Of a DNA stretch of 64,000 bases, positions 33,816 through 42,139 are shown in pieces. The notes under the pieces are model-generated. The model saw only the letters and a list, made by a program, of their open reading frames with translations, searched no databases and was not told where the DNA came from. The stretch covers positions 62,001-126,000 of the forward strand of contig JAHHHM010000004.1 of assembly GCA_019359355.1 (NCBI GenBank). The letters run 5' to 3'. The translations under genes and the position numbers were made by a program. The stretch is from Microcoleus vaginatus WJT46-NPBG5 (lineage in GTDB: Bacteria; Cyanobacteriota; Cyanobacteriia; Cyanobacteriales; Oscillatoriaceae). Positions within the stretch are counted from its first letter, which is position 1; every line of letters starts with the position of its first letter.

Positions 33816-34733
33816 ATGTCTAAAAATATTAGTCCTCAAAGTCCAATCCAACCGCTGAGTATCGGTAATGTCGTCAGTGCTGGAGTGCGAATCTATCGCT
33901 CTCATCTTAAGTCCTATTTGTGGCTAGCTCTCCAAGCGTCTTTGTGGGTGATGCTTCCCTTGGTACTGCTGGCTCCTGTGAGTGGATTTCCTGTTTATTT
34001 TCAAGCTAACCCTTTTGCTATGTTAGCTCTTGTTATAGCTGCGTTAGCTCTACTGATTTATGGCTTTGCAAAATATTACGCTTTTTCCGCGCTCATCTCG
34101 CGCTTAGCTTTTAGCGAATTAATCAACAAACCTGAAAGTGTCACTACAGCAAAAGACAAAATAAATTCCCATTTCTGGTCATTTTTTTGGTTGAGCATTC
34201 GGATTGGATGTTTGCTGTTTTTAGTTTACTTTGGATTAGCCTTTGTGGGGGGTCTTTTTTCTGTTATTTTGGGCGCTGTGTTAAGTTCAATATTCGGTCG
34301 AATGGGCAACCTTTTATCCTTAATTCCACTTGTATTAATTATCTTGTTTGGGCTGACGTGGTTTTTCTCTCGATGGCTGGTTGCTGAAGTTCCACTAGCC
34401 GTTGAGGAAGGATTTAACATCCGGCAAAGCATTGCTAGAAGTTGGGAATTAAGTAAAAAATCTGCTTTTAGAATTCAAGCTATCCTTCTAATTGGTTTTT
34501 TAGTATCCGTTCCTCTTGTGCTGGTTACTAATTTTTTACCCTCGATCTTTCTCCTAGGAGTTGAGCCAAATTCTCCCCGCTATTGGATTGTGTATTTCAT
34601 TTCTTTAATTACGGGTTTATTAGGAAGTGCTTTGGTACTGCCGTTCTGGCAAACAATTAAAGCTGTTTTATACTATGATCTTCGCAGCCGGCGAGAAGGG
34701 TTGGGTCTAAAACTGCGTGATCGCGAAGTTTAA
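33816..34733 (+). CDS. Multi-pass membrane protein of the RDD/SpoIIM cluster
   Basis: 305 aa with about six transmembrane segments. It opens QPLSIGNVVSAGVRIYRSHL, and a conserved stretch EEGFNIRQSIARSWELSKKS precedes the last helices. This pattern resembles the membrane domain found in glycerophosphodiester phosphodiesterase-type or DUF975-like proteins, but no catalytic domain is present. It is 18 bp upstream of the RDD gene and divergent from the SpoIIM-like gene, so it belongs to the cluster. Function unknown; a partner or scaffold for the RDD protein is the simplest guess. Confidence 0.75.
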   Translation: MSKNISPQSPIQPLSIGNVVSAGVRIYRSHLKSYLWLALQASLWVMLPLVLLAPVSGFPVYFQANPFAMLALVIAALALLIYGFAKYYAFSALISRLAFSELINKPESVTTAKDKINSHFWSFFWLSIRIGCLLFLVYFGLAFVGGLFSVILGAVLSSIFGRMGNLLSLIPLVLIILFGLTWFFSRWLVAEVPLAVEEGFNIRQSIARSWELSKKSAFRIQAILLIGFLVSVPLVLVTNFLPSIFLLGVEPNSPRYWIVYFISLITGLLGSALVLPFWQTIKAVLYYDLRSRREGLGLKLRDREV

Positions 34734-34751
34734 TAATCTGTACTAGGTGCC

Positions 34752-35534
34752 ATGCGTTTTTTTAATCGGGTCACGCTTCAGACACCAGAAAGTGTAGAAC
34801 TAGAATTCACACTAGCCGGCATTGGAAATCGAGCCTTGGCGTTGCTAATTGATTATTTGGTCTGGGGTTTAATTCTTTTTCTAGTTTTGATTGTCTGGTA
34901 TTTTTTTGCGACTCAGCTAGTTGATTTGTTGGACCCGCTGAGCGGCAGTAACAATCTGCAACTGTGGCTAATCTCAATTTGGATTCTAATTACATTTTTT
35001 ATCTATGTGGGGTATTTTGTTTTCTTTGAAACTCTATGGCAAGGACAAACACCCGGTAAACGCTTTGCAGGAATTCGCGTAATTCGGGACGATGGGCGCA
35101 CGGTTGGATTGCAACAAGCGACGTTGCGGGCGCTGCTGCGGCCTGTTGATGATACTTTGTTTATCGGCGCAGTTTTGATTATGCTGACTCGCCGGGAAAA
35201 ACGCTTGGGAGATATGGCAGCCGGCACCGTTGTGATTCAAGCAGATCGAGCAGTTGCACCGGCACGTTTTCCCATATCTGAGCCGGCGCAACAGCTAGCA
35301 GAACAGTTGCCCTATTTGTCCAATTTACCCGCCTTGCTACCAGACGACTTTGCCGTGATTCGAGAGTATTTGCAACGGCGTAGCGCGATGGAACCCAAAG
35401 CTAAATCTGAATTAAGCCGGCAGCTAGCCAGTCAAGTTAAAAACGTGATTGCCTTAGAAGAGTTGCCAGAAAAAGTCAGCGCAGACGTGTTTCTAGAAGC
35501 TGTGTATCTGGCTTATCAATCGAATAGGGCTTAG
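34752..35534 (+). CDS. RDD family membrane protein
   Basis: 260 aa. The RDD signature is present: Arg and Asp in GIGNRALALLIDYLV, then TLWQGQTPGKRFAGIRVIRD and LRALLRPVDDTLFIGAVLIM. There are three to four transmembrane helices, followed by a cytoplasmic C-terminal helix bundle of about 90 residues. RDD proteins are thought to transport small molecules or ions in some bacteria, but the substrate is generally unknown. Last gene of the plus-strand run, 18 bp after the membrane protein. Confidence 0.93.
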   Translation: MRFFNRVTLQTPESVELEFTLAGIGNRALALLIDYLVWGLILFLVLIVWYFFATQLVDLLDPLSGSNNLQLWLISIWILITFFIYVGYFVFFETLWQGQTPGKRFAGIRVIRDDGRTVGLQQATLRALLRPVDDTLFIGAVLIMLTRREKRLGDMAAGTVVIQADRAVAPARFPISEPAQQLAEQLPYLSNLPALLPDDFAVIREYLQRRSAMEPKAKSELSRQLASQVKNVIALEELPEKVSADVFLEAVYLAYQSNRA

Positions 35535-35602
35535 GAGAGGATAAGGGGGAGAAATACATCATCACCCTCATCCCTCAAAAACACTCAGCACTTATACTCT
35601 AA

Positions 35603-36730
35603 TCACCGGCCACCTGTTAAGAAACTCTTACTCAGGCGTTTAATTGCACGATCTGCCACATCAGAGTAACGCAAGTCTCCACACAACACTCTTCCTAGCG
35701 TCTGAGTGGCTGCGGGGCGCTTAACACCAACTTTGTAAGCAACACCGGGGAATTGGAAGAAGACGCCCGATAAGCGCTGCGCCCACACCATATCACTGCC
35801 CCATTCTTCTTGGATCGTCTGGGTGTAGTTTTCCAAAGCGTCACCGGCACCAGAAAGCGCCCGATCAATTGCTTCTGAGGCTTTTAAACCACTAAACATT
35901 GAGGGGCGAATGCCTTCGGCTGTAAACGGATCAACCACACAAGCTGCTTCGCCGGCTAACACAGCATTTTGAGTGTGAAGCTTTTGGTTGCCATCCCACA
36001 AACAAAGCGGATGGGTGTAGTATTTGCCAGTGCCGGCATTCGCACCCAACCCAGCTGCATATTCAGCTAAAACGCTGTTGAAATCTTTCGGGTCACCGCC
36101 GCGAAAAGTGCTAACCCCAATCGAATAGCCATCTGCTTTCGGGAAGTTCCAAATAAAGCCATTTTTCTGCAAGCCAAATTCAAAATTGACGACAGGGTTA
36201 GTTGCCGCTTGCGCTGAGTCAATTTCCAGTGCGCCGGCTAACCGCTTTTTCGGTTCCTTAAAGCGCAACCACTTGGACATCGGCCCTTTAGCACCATCCG
36301 CCGCAATCAAATAACGACCTTGAACCGGCCCATTTGCCGTATTGACTTGCCAATGGTCATTTTTGAACTCAATGCCGGTGACTTCCGTATTGTCTCGCAG
36401 TTCCGCTCCTTGCCTTTGCGCTTGCTGGATCAAGAAGTGGTCAAATACATCCCGTCGCACCATCCAAATTGGCTCTTTAACTTGCAGATCCACATCTACA
36501 GGATCTTCCAGCTTCCAAGTGGAGCGCACCCGGTTAACTTTTAGAGAAATCGCTGGAGAAAAATCAAAATCAAACCACTGAGCAATCGCAGGAGACACCC
36601 CACCGCTACAGGGTTTATAGCGTGGCAGAGATTCTTTTTCCAGCACAAGAACGGAGCGCCCCCGCTTTGCCAAGTGATACGCAGCAGTTCCACCGGCAGG
36701 GCCGGCACCGACAATGATGCAATCAAACAT
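35603..36730 (-). CDS. Geranylgeranyl reductase family FAD-dependent oxidoreductase
   Basis: 375 aa flavoprotein. The dinucleotide-binding motif IVGAGPAGGTAAYHLA sits at the N-terminus, the family motif RYKPCSGGVSP near 42, a second FAD motif in LIAADGAKGPMSKWL and a late GEAACVVDPFTAEGIRPSMF. Geranylgeranyl reductase family members reduce isoprenoid chains of chlorophyll, phylloquinone/tocopherol or lipids. The protein is about 30 residues shorter than typical chlorophyll ChlP, so I do not equate it with ChlP. Adjacent frr and pyrH are housekeeping genes and offer no pathway hint. Membrane-associated, NADPH-dependent in the family. Confidence 0.88.
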   Translation of the reverse strand: MFDCIIVGAGPAGGTAAYHLAKRGRSVLVLEKESLPRYKPCSGGVSPAIAQWFDFDFSPAISLKVNRVRSTWKLEDPVDVDLQVKEPIWMVRRDVFDHFLIQQAQRQGAELRDNTEVTGIEFKNDHWQVNTANGPVQGRYLIAADGAKGPMSKWLRFKEPKKRLAGALEIDSAQAATNPVVNFEFGLQKNGFIWNFPKADGYSIGVSTFRGGDPKDFNSVLAEYAAGLGANAGTGKYYTHPLCLWDGNQKLHTQNAVLAGEAACVVDPFTAEGIRPSMFSGLKASEAIDRALSGAGDALENYTQTIQEEWGSDMVWAQRLSGVFFQFPGVAYKVGVKRPAATQTLGRVLCGDLRYSDVADRAIKRLSKSFLTGGR

Positions 36731-36835
36731 CTTTAGGTAATTGTTATTTGTTAATTACTAATTGCCAGCTCTCAGGTGTAAGTTCCCGGATAAAAATTCC
36801 CTTGACTTCACACATTTGAGCGCTGAGCATTAATT

Positions 36836-37384
36836 TTAGACTGTCGTGATATCTTTTTCTTTTTCCGCTAGCAATTCCTCAATCCTGGCAATGTACTTAT
36901 CCGTCAGCTTTTGAATTTTATCTTGCAAATCCCGCGACTCATCTTCTGTAATGTCTCCATTCTTCTCCTGTTTGCGAGTCGAATCGACACCATCGCGCCG
37001 GATATTGCGAATCGAAACTTTCCCCTCTTCCGCATATTTCGCAGCAATCTTAACCAATTCCTTGCGGCGATCACTTGTCAGAGGCGGAATGTTCAACCGA
37101 ATTACTGAGCCATCGTTATTAGGCGTCAAACCAACATCGGACAGAGAAATTGCCTTCTCAATCGTATTCAAACTGCCGCGATCGTACGGTTGAATCGTAA
37201 TCGTGGTTGAATCCGGTGTGTTGATATTCGCCAAGGATTTGAGCGGTGTTGGCGTGCCGTAATACTCCACCGTCACCCGATCAAGCAGCGAGGCATTCGC
37301 GCGACCTGTGCGAATGGTATTAAACGAGCGTTGAGTTGACTCAACCGCCTTTTGCATATGGCTTTCAACATCAGCTAACTTCAC
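36836..37384 (-). CDS. frr: Ribosome recycling factor
   Basis: 182 aa from the GTG at 37384, the normal length of the family; an upstream ATG at 37459 would add 25 unrelated residues. It splits post-termination ribosomes together with EF-G. Family landmarks are [37 protein letters not shown] and [18 protein letters not shown], seen here as [16 protein letters not shown]. The start lies inside the end of pyrH with a 14-bp overlap and has a strong ribosome binding site. pyrH-frr is a conserved pair in bacteria, and the two are translationally coupled. Confidence 0.96.
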   Translation of the reverse strand: MKLADVESHMQKAVESTQRSFNTIRTGRANASLLDRVTVEYYGTPTPLKSLANINTPDSTTITIQPYDRGSLNTIEKAISLSDVGLTPNNDGSVIRLNIPPLTSDRRKELVKIAAKYAEEGKVSIRNIRRDGVDSTRKQEKNGDITEDESRDLQDKIQKLTDKYIARIEELLAEKEKDITTV

Positions 37385-38099
37385 AAGAACCTCCCACAAT
37401 TGTTCCGACAGATTCACCCATAACTGCTCGGCGGATGTTTCCTCCGACCGAGATATCAAAGACCATGATAGGAATGCTGTTTTCTTTACACAACGCGATG
37501 GCTGTACTGTCCATTACCCGCAGATCATGGGTCAAAACATGGCTATAGGTCAAGCTTTTAAACCGGCGAGCGTCTGGATTGAGATGGGGATCGGAATCAT
37601 AAATCCCATCTACCTTGGTCGCCTTAAAAATTACATTCGCATCAATTTCAGCAGCGCGTAAAGCGGCTGTTGTATCCGTTGTAAAGAAAGGGTTTCCAGA
37701 GCCGGCACCAAAAATCACAGTCCGTCCCTTTTCTAAATGGCGAATCGCACGCCGCCGAATGTATGGCTCTGCCACTTCCTGCATCGCGATAGCTGTTTGC
37801 ACCCGCGTTGGCACCCCAATTTTTTCTAGGGCATCTTGTAAAGTCATGGCATTCATGACCGTAGCAATCATGCCGATGTAGTCTGCTGTGGCCCGATCCA
37901 TCCCCGCAGAAGCCCCTTTGACTCCCCGAAAGATATTACCGCCACCGACTACAATGGCCATTTGGACGCCACTAGCCACTACATCGGCCACCTGTTGAGC
38001 GATTTCATGAACCACTACTGGATCGATGCCATAGCCTAGGTCGCCCATTAGGGCTTCACCGCTCAGCTTCAGCAGAATCCGCTGATAAACTATCCCCAT
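37371..38099 (-). CDS. pyrH: Uridylate kinase (UMP kinase)
   Basis: 242 aa, full length. It phosphorylates UMP to UDP in pyrimidine nucleotide synthesis; the bacterial enzyme is a hexamer of the amino-acid kinase fold. Motifs are [13 protein letters not shown] at the start, [52 protein letters not shown] and [10 protein letters not shown]. It is followed by frr with a short overlap. The stop codon lies within the frr start region. Confidence 0.97.
   Translation of the reverse strand: MGIVYQRILLKLSGEALMGDLGYGIDPVVVHEIAQQVADVVASGVQMAIVVGGGNIFRGVKGASAGMDRATADYIGMIATVMNAMTLQDALEKIGVPTRVQTAIAMQEVAEPYIRRRAIRHLEKGRTVIFGAGSGNPFFTTDTTAALRAAEIDANVIFKATKVDGIYDSDPHLNPDARRFKSLTYSHVLTHDLRVMDSTAIALCKENSIPIMVFDISVGGNIRRAVMGESVGTIVGGSCEVS
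37390..37395 (-). promoter_or_regulatory. Ribosome binding site of frr
   Basis: GGGAGG on the minus strand, 5 nt before the GTG at 37384. This decides the frr start in favour of the 182-aa form over the longer frame beginning at 37459. Confidence 0.85.
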
Positions 38100-38258
38100 G
38101 CTGCGACTATGTTATTAACGTCAAATTCCTCCACCTTAACATACCAGTAGAGGGGCATTTTGCAACGTTTCTACTCAAAATCGGAAGGAAAAAATAGGGA
38201 CTAGGGGCTAGGGGAGAAATATCTCTAATCCTCAATGCCCCATGCCCCATACCCTTCA

Positions 38259-38804
38259 CTACTGTCTCCACTTGACAGAGCAGCCGATTGCTTCGGTGAA
38301 CGCAATACTCACCGGCTCTCCCTGAAGCAATTGTGTCAGTGCGTTCCGTAAATAAGGCACTCCCACTGCTTCTGGGTCATTAGCATTATCATCAATTTGT
38401 CCCCGGTAACGCACGAGGCCATTTGTGTCTAACAAAAATACCTCAGGCGTTTTCTGTACTCCAAAGCAATGAGCCACATCTTGGGTGACATCCCGAATAT
38501 AGGGAAAATTCAGTTGATTGCTGGCTGCGAAGGTTTTCATATTTTCAAAGCTATCTTCGGGATACTGGATCGCGTCATTGGCGTTAATCCCGATTAAAGT
38601 AAAGCCTTGAGCTTGAAAATCCGCTTGAATTTGTTTGAGCCGGCCAAGATAGAGGCGCACATAAGGGCAGTGATTGCACATGAATATGACGCCAACCGCC
38701 CGAAAACTTTCGAGATATCGGGCTAAATGATGTACCGTATCGTCAATTCCAGGCAGTTCAAAATCGGGAGCGTAGCTGCCAATCGGAGTATCTGTCATTT
38801 CCAT
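38259..38804 (-). CDS. Thioredoxin-like (AhpC/TSA-fold) protein
   Basis: 181 aa. It begins TPIGSYAPDFELPGIDD, a peroxiredoxin-like opening, and has a CxxC motif in FMCNHCPYVRLYLGRL, then IGINANDAIQYPEDSF and KTPEVFLLD. This family, with the CNHCPY motif, is widespread in cyanobacteria and usually annotated only as a thioredoxin family protein. No signal peptide is present, so it is probably a cytoplasmic redox protein. The stand-alone gene is downstream of the agmatinase gene by 97 bp, on the same strand. Confidence 0.88.
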   Translation of the reverse strand: MEMTDTPIGSYAPDFELPGIDDTVHHLARYLESFRAVGVIFMCNHCPYVRLYLGRLKQIQADFQAQGFTLIGINANDAIQYPEDSFENMKTFAASNQLNFPYIRDVTQDVAHCFGVQKTPEVFLLDTNGLVRYRGQIDDNANDPEAVGVPYLRNALTQLLQGEPVSIAFTEAIGCSVKWRQ

Positions 38805-38901
38805 GAGAACTCACTTTCCATAGCGCGTAAATCACAATAACTCATATCACTGTCATCGGCCATCGTCGGTTTTACGCAATTGACCGATGACAAATGACAA
38901 G

Positions 38902-39813
38902 CTACCAGCCTTGAGCCATCGCTTGGTATCCAATAAGTTTATAAACCAGTTTGGCTGCGGTGAATTCTGAAACCACGGAATCGGCAACCGGCGCTAATTC
39001 CATCACGTCACAGCCAATCACTTCGTGAGACTGACACACTCGTCGCAAAAAGGTTGTCAGGCTGTACCAATTCAACCCACCCGGTTCTGGGGTGCCAACG
39101 CCCGGTATTAAGGTGGGATCAAGTCCGTCAAGATCAATGGTGAAAAACACCCGTTTTGTTTGGATGCCGGCAATCGCGCGATCCATCCAATCGGGTTGGC
39201 TAACAATATCGCGTGCGCGGAACACCGGCAGATGTTTTTCTTTGATCAGATCGGCTTCTTCTTTACAAATGCTGCGAATGCCGATTTGTAAGGTTGGCAA
39301 GCCCATGTCTACGATCCGGCGCATTACACAGGCGTGGTTGTGAATTGAGCCATGATACTCATGGCGTAAATCCCCGTGAGCGTCGATTTGAATGACGGTG
39401 AAAGGTTCGTCTGGATACGCCATCCGATAAGCTTCTACAACGCCGGTGGTGATGCTGTGTTCGCCACCCAAGGCAATCACAAATTTACCTTCTTGAATCA
39501 GATGGTAAATCGTCTTGCTGGTAACTTCTAGCATTTCCTCAGACGAAACGGACTGGCCATTGCGGGTATCGGCAATTGCGGAATGAGTGAAAATTCCCAC
39601 TTCATAGCAGGTTTCCCGATCTAATTCCTCGTCGTAGCATTCAAGCTGATCCGAGGCATTGAGAAGGTGAGCCGGCCCGTTTTCGCAACCTCGCCGATAG
39701 GTGGTTGTGGCTTCGTAGGGAATGGGCAAAATGACAACGCGGGAATCGTCGTAGGCAACCTCGATCTCAGACCCAAGAAATGGCTGTATAGCAGCAGGAG
39801 TTTGAACCGGCAT
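38902..39813 (-). CDS. speB: Agmatinase
   Basis: 303 aa from the ATG at 39813, matching the length of cyanobacterial agmatinases. The long upstream frame (to 40080) would overlap the divergent hydrolase gene. It hydrolyses agmatine to putrescine and urea. Di-manganese ligands are visible in GGEHSIT, QIDAHGDLRHEYHG and FTIDLDGLDP. N-terminal PIPYEATTTYRRGCENGP fits the family. Members of this ureohydrolase group can also act on guanidino compounds other than agmatine, so the exact substrate is not certain. Confidence 0.9.
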   Translation of the reverse strand: MPVQTPAAIQPFLGSEIEVAYDDSRVVILPIPYEATTTYRRGCENGPAHLLNASDQLECYDEELDRETCYEVGIFTHSAIADTRNGQSVSSEEMLEVTSKTIYHLIQEGKFVIALGGEHSITTGVVEAYRMAYPDEPFTVIQIDAHGDLRHEYHGSIHNHACVMRRIVDMGLPTLQIGIRSICKEEADLIKEKHLPVFRARDIVSQPDWMDRAIAGIQTKRVFFTIDLDGLDPTLIPGVGTPEPGGLNWYSLTTFLRRVCQSHEVIGCDVMELAPVADSVVSEFTAAKLVYKLIGYQAMAQGW

Positions 39814-40028
39814 GGCAGAAGTAATAAAAAGCGAGTTGCAACATTTTGATCCTGACATACTGTGCTGCGGTTGGTACACTCGGCTGATACCCCTGATGCC
39901 GGTGTGAGGTTGCCTGATCGCAATCAAAGGGGTGCTGCGGCTAATGGCATTCTTGTGGAATTTATTACAAAATTTTAAGAAGATACCCGCTGACGATTGG
40001 CCATTAGCTTTTAGATAATTTTTTTCCC

Positions 40029-40964
40029 ATGACTTTCTCTGCTGCAACCCCATCAACCCCTGCTGCCGGCACCACTGCAACGACTCACACCTGGACTTGG
40101 CGAGGGTTTCCCATTTGTTACCAAACCCAAGGCAAGGAAGGGCCGGTTGTTGTGCTTATACATGGTTTTGGCGCTTCTTGTGGCCACTGGCGCAAAAACC
40201 TGCCGGTGTTGGCAGCCAATTGCCGTGTCTACGCCTTAGACTTAATCGGCTTTGGTGGCTCAGCTAAACCTACTCCCGGCGTTGAGATTTCCTACACCTT
40301 TGAAACGTGGGGACAGCAAATTGCAGATTTCTGCCGCGAAGTTGCCGGCACTCCCGCTTTTTTAGTCGGCAATTCCATCGGCTGTATTGCCGCAATGCAA
40401 GCCGCTGTTGATCATCCCGATATTGCCTTGGGGGTGGCGCTGCTAAACTGTTCCTTGCGGCTACTGCATGATCGCAAACGCACCCAACTTCCCTGGTATC
40501 GCAGTCTAGGCGCACCCATTGCACAGAAAATTCTATCCATCAGCTGGATAAGCCAGCTATTTTTTAACCGGCTCGCCACACCGGCAACCGTGCGGAAGAT
40601 TCTTTTGCAAGCCTACAAGCGCCCGGAAGCCGTGACAGACGAACTCATTGAGATGCTCCTGGTGCCGGCTCGTGATCCGGGTGCAGTGGGCGTATTTGTA
40701 GCGTTTACTGCCTATTCTCAAGGGCCGCTGCCAGAGGATTTGCTGCCTCAGCTACCTTGTCCGGCGCTGATGTTATGGGGAACCGCAGATCCCTGGGAGC
40801 CGGTGGAGTTGGGACGAAAGTTGGCCCAGTTTTCCACTGTACAGAAGTTCATTCCCTTAGAAGGAGTGGGCCACTGTCCCCAAGATGAAGCACCGGAGTT
40901 AGTCAATCCCATTTTGCAGCAATGGATTTTGGAACAGTCAGAGTTGTTAGATGCCGGTCATTAA
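40029..40964 (+). CDS. Alpha/beta fold hydrolase
   Basis: 311 aa. Motifs: oxyanion strand VVVLIHGFGASCGHWRKNL, nucleophile elbow LVGNSIGCIAA with Ser as nucleophile, acid in WGTADPWEP and a late His in EGVGHCPQDEAP. The GNSxG elbow and the WRKNL and DLIGFGGSAKP motifs resemble the pheophytinase-like hydrolases of cyanobacteria and chloroplasts, but substrate specificity cannot be read from sequence. It has no signal peptide. It stands between the agmatinase gene and the rhomboid gene, with no evident operon. Confidence 0.85.
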   Translation: MTFSAATPSTPAAGTTATTHTWTWRGFPICYQTQGKEGPVVVLIHGFGASCGHWRKNLPVLAANCRVYALDLIGFGGSAKPTPGVEISYTFETWGQQIADFCREVAGTPAFLVGNSIGCIAAMQAAVDHPDIALGVALLNCSLRLLHDRKRTQLPWYRSLGAPIAQKILSISWISQLFFNRLATPATVRKILLQAYKRPEAVTDELIEMLLVPARDPGAVGVFVAFTAYSQGPLPEDLLPQLPCPALMLWGTADPWEPVELGRKLAQFSTVQKFIPLEGVGHCPQDEAPELVNPILQQWILEQSELLDAGH

Positions 40965-41369
40965 GATCGCCTTTGATTGATTGGCTAGTTTACTGACTCA
41001 AAAGCTTTCCAAAGTCAGCTATCAATTCTGACAGTAATGTGTCAGGATTGAAGGGCCGATAACCGAAGAATCTATTAATAAAGCTTTAAAGTGCTTCTTA
41101 TCAAGAATTCGATAAATTATTAAAATCAACAGGCTATCTATTTAAATATTAATTTTTTATTACTTTATATTCCAACGTATTCTTGCATTTTATACCTAAA
41201 GAGAACTTGCCATTAAAATCTCAAAAATTCTGCATCACTGTAAGATTTTAGGAATCTAACCTTGAAACTCTTTACTTTACCATGCAATAATCTGCCGATT
41301 GGCAGACGGAGAGAACCGGCAAAATAGAGTATCTTGTTGGCAACTTTGTCATAGTGAGGAAAAACAACT
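40965..41369. other. Intergenic region
   Basis: About 405 bp before the rhomboid gene. AT-rich, without a recognisable gene, RNA or terminator. The rhomboid promoter is presumably here. Confidence 0.4.
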
Positions 41370-42092
41370 GTGGTTCCCTTGCGCGATGTAAATCCAGTCC
41401 GCATCACCCCATACGTTACTTACGGGTTGATTATCGCCAATATCTTGGTATTTATTTATGAGATAACTTTGCCTCCGCCGGTGCTTGAGTCCTTTTTTAG
41501 GACTTGGGCTGTGGTTCCCAGAGATTTAACAATGGTCTTGGAAGGGACAGGAGTGGGTTCTTCCCCTTTTCCAGAATGGCTGACCCTAATTAGCTCCCAA
41601 TTTCTACACGGGGGCTTTCTCCACATCGCCGGCAATATGCTATTCCTCTGGATTTTTGGCAACAACGTAGAGGAATCTTTAGGACGTATCAAATACCTGA
41701 TTTTTTACCTGGGTTGCGGTGTACTTGCTGCCTTAACTCAATGGTTTTTTGCCAGTGGATCTGACATTCCTTCCCTGGGTGCGAGTGGAGCAATTGCCGG
41801 CGTCATGGGAGCCTATATTCTCAAGTATCCCAAGGCAGAGATTGTAACTTTAATTCCCCTCGGTTTCTTCTCAACCCTGGCTCGCATTCCTGCTTACTTT
41901 TTTCTAGGTTTTTGGTTTGTACAGCAAGCATTTAACGGCATCGTTGGTCTCAACGCGCCGGCAGATATCGGGATGCAAGGCGGCGGCATCGCTTATTGGG
42001 CGCACGCCGGCGGCTTTGTGTTTGGAGCCATTTTAGGGCCGCTGCTTGGCTTATTTAATGATTCAAAAGAGCCAAGGACTGAACAACTTTAG
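41370..42092 (+). CDS. Rhomboid family intramembrane serine protease
   Basis: 240 aa with a GTG start. Six or so transmembrane helices include the family landmarks: FLHGGFLHIAGNMLFLWIFG, the serine motif GASGAIAGVMGAY and the histidine helix YWAHAGGFVFGAILGPL. Rhomboids cut transmembrane substrates within the bilayer by a Ser-His dyad, and both residues are present. The stop codon lies at the edge of a TTTTAGAT tandem repeat that doubles as a hairpin. Substrate unknown. Confidence 0.93.
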   Translation: MVPLRDVNPVRITPYVTYGLIIANILVFIYEITLPPPVLESFFRTWAVVPRDLTMVLEGTGVGSSPFPEWLTLISSQFLHGGFLHIAGNMLFLWIFGNNVEESLGRIKYLIFYLGCGVLAALTQWFFASGSDIPSLGASGAIAGVMGAYILKYPKAEIVTLIPLGFFSTLARIPAYFFLGFWFVQQAFNGIVGLNAPADIGMQGGGIAYWAHAGGFVFGAILGPLLGLFNDSKEPRTEQL

Positions 42093-42139
42093 ATTTTAGA
42101 TTTTAGATTTTGGATGCGTTATCTAAAATCTAAAATCTA
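42093..42139. terminator. TTTTAGAT-repeat hairpin between convergent genes
   Basis: Tandem AGATTTT units at 42091-42111 are followed after a 9-nt spacer by ATCTAAAATCTAAAATCTA at 42121-42139, the reverse complement. The stem is long and AT-rich, between the rhomboid stop and the BY-kinase stop at 42140. It probably works as a bidirectional terminator and is one of five copies of this word in the window. Confidence 0.7.

Noticed and set aside
35603-36730. Chlorophyll geranylgeranyl reductase ChlP
   Set aside because: Shares the family motifs but is shorter than ChlP; assigned only to the family.
38902-40080. Agmatinase with a 392-aa long form
   Set aside because: The extra 89 residues are unlike the family and overlap the divergent hydrolase gene; the ATG at 39813 gives the normal length.
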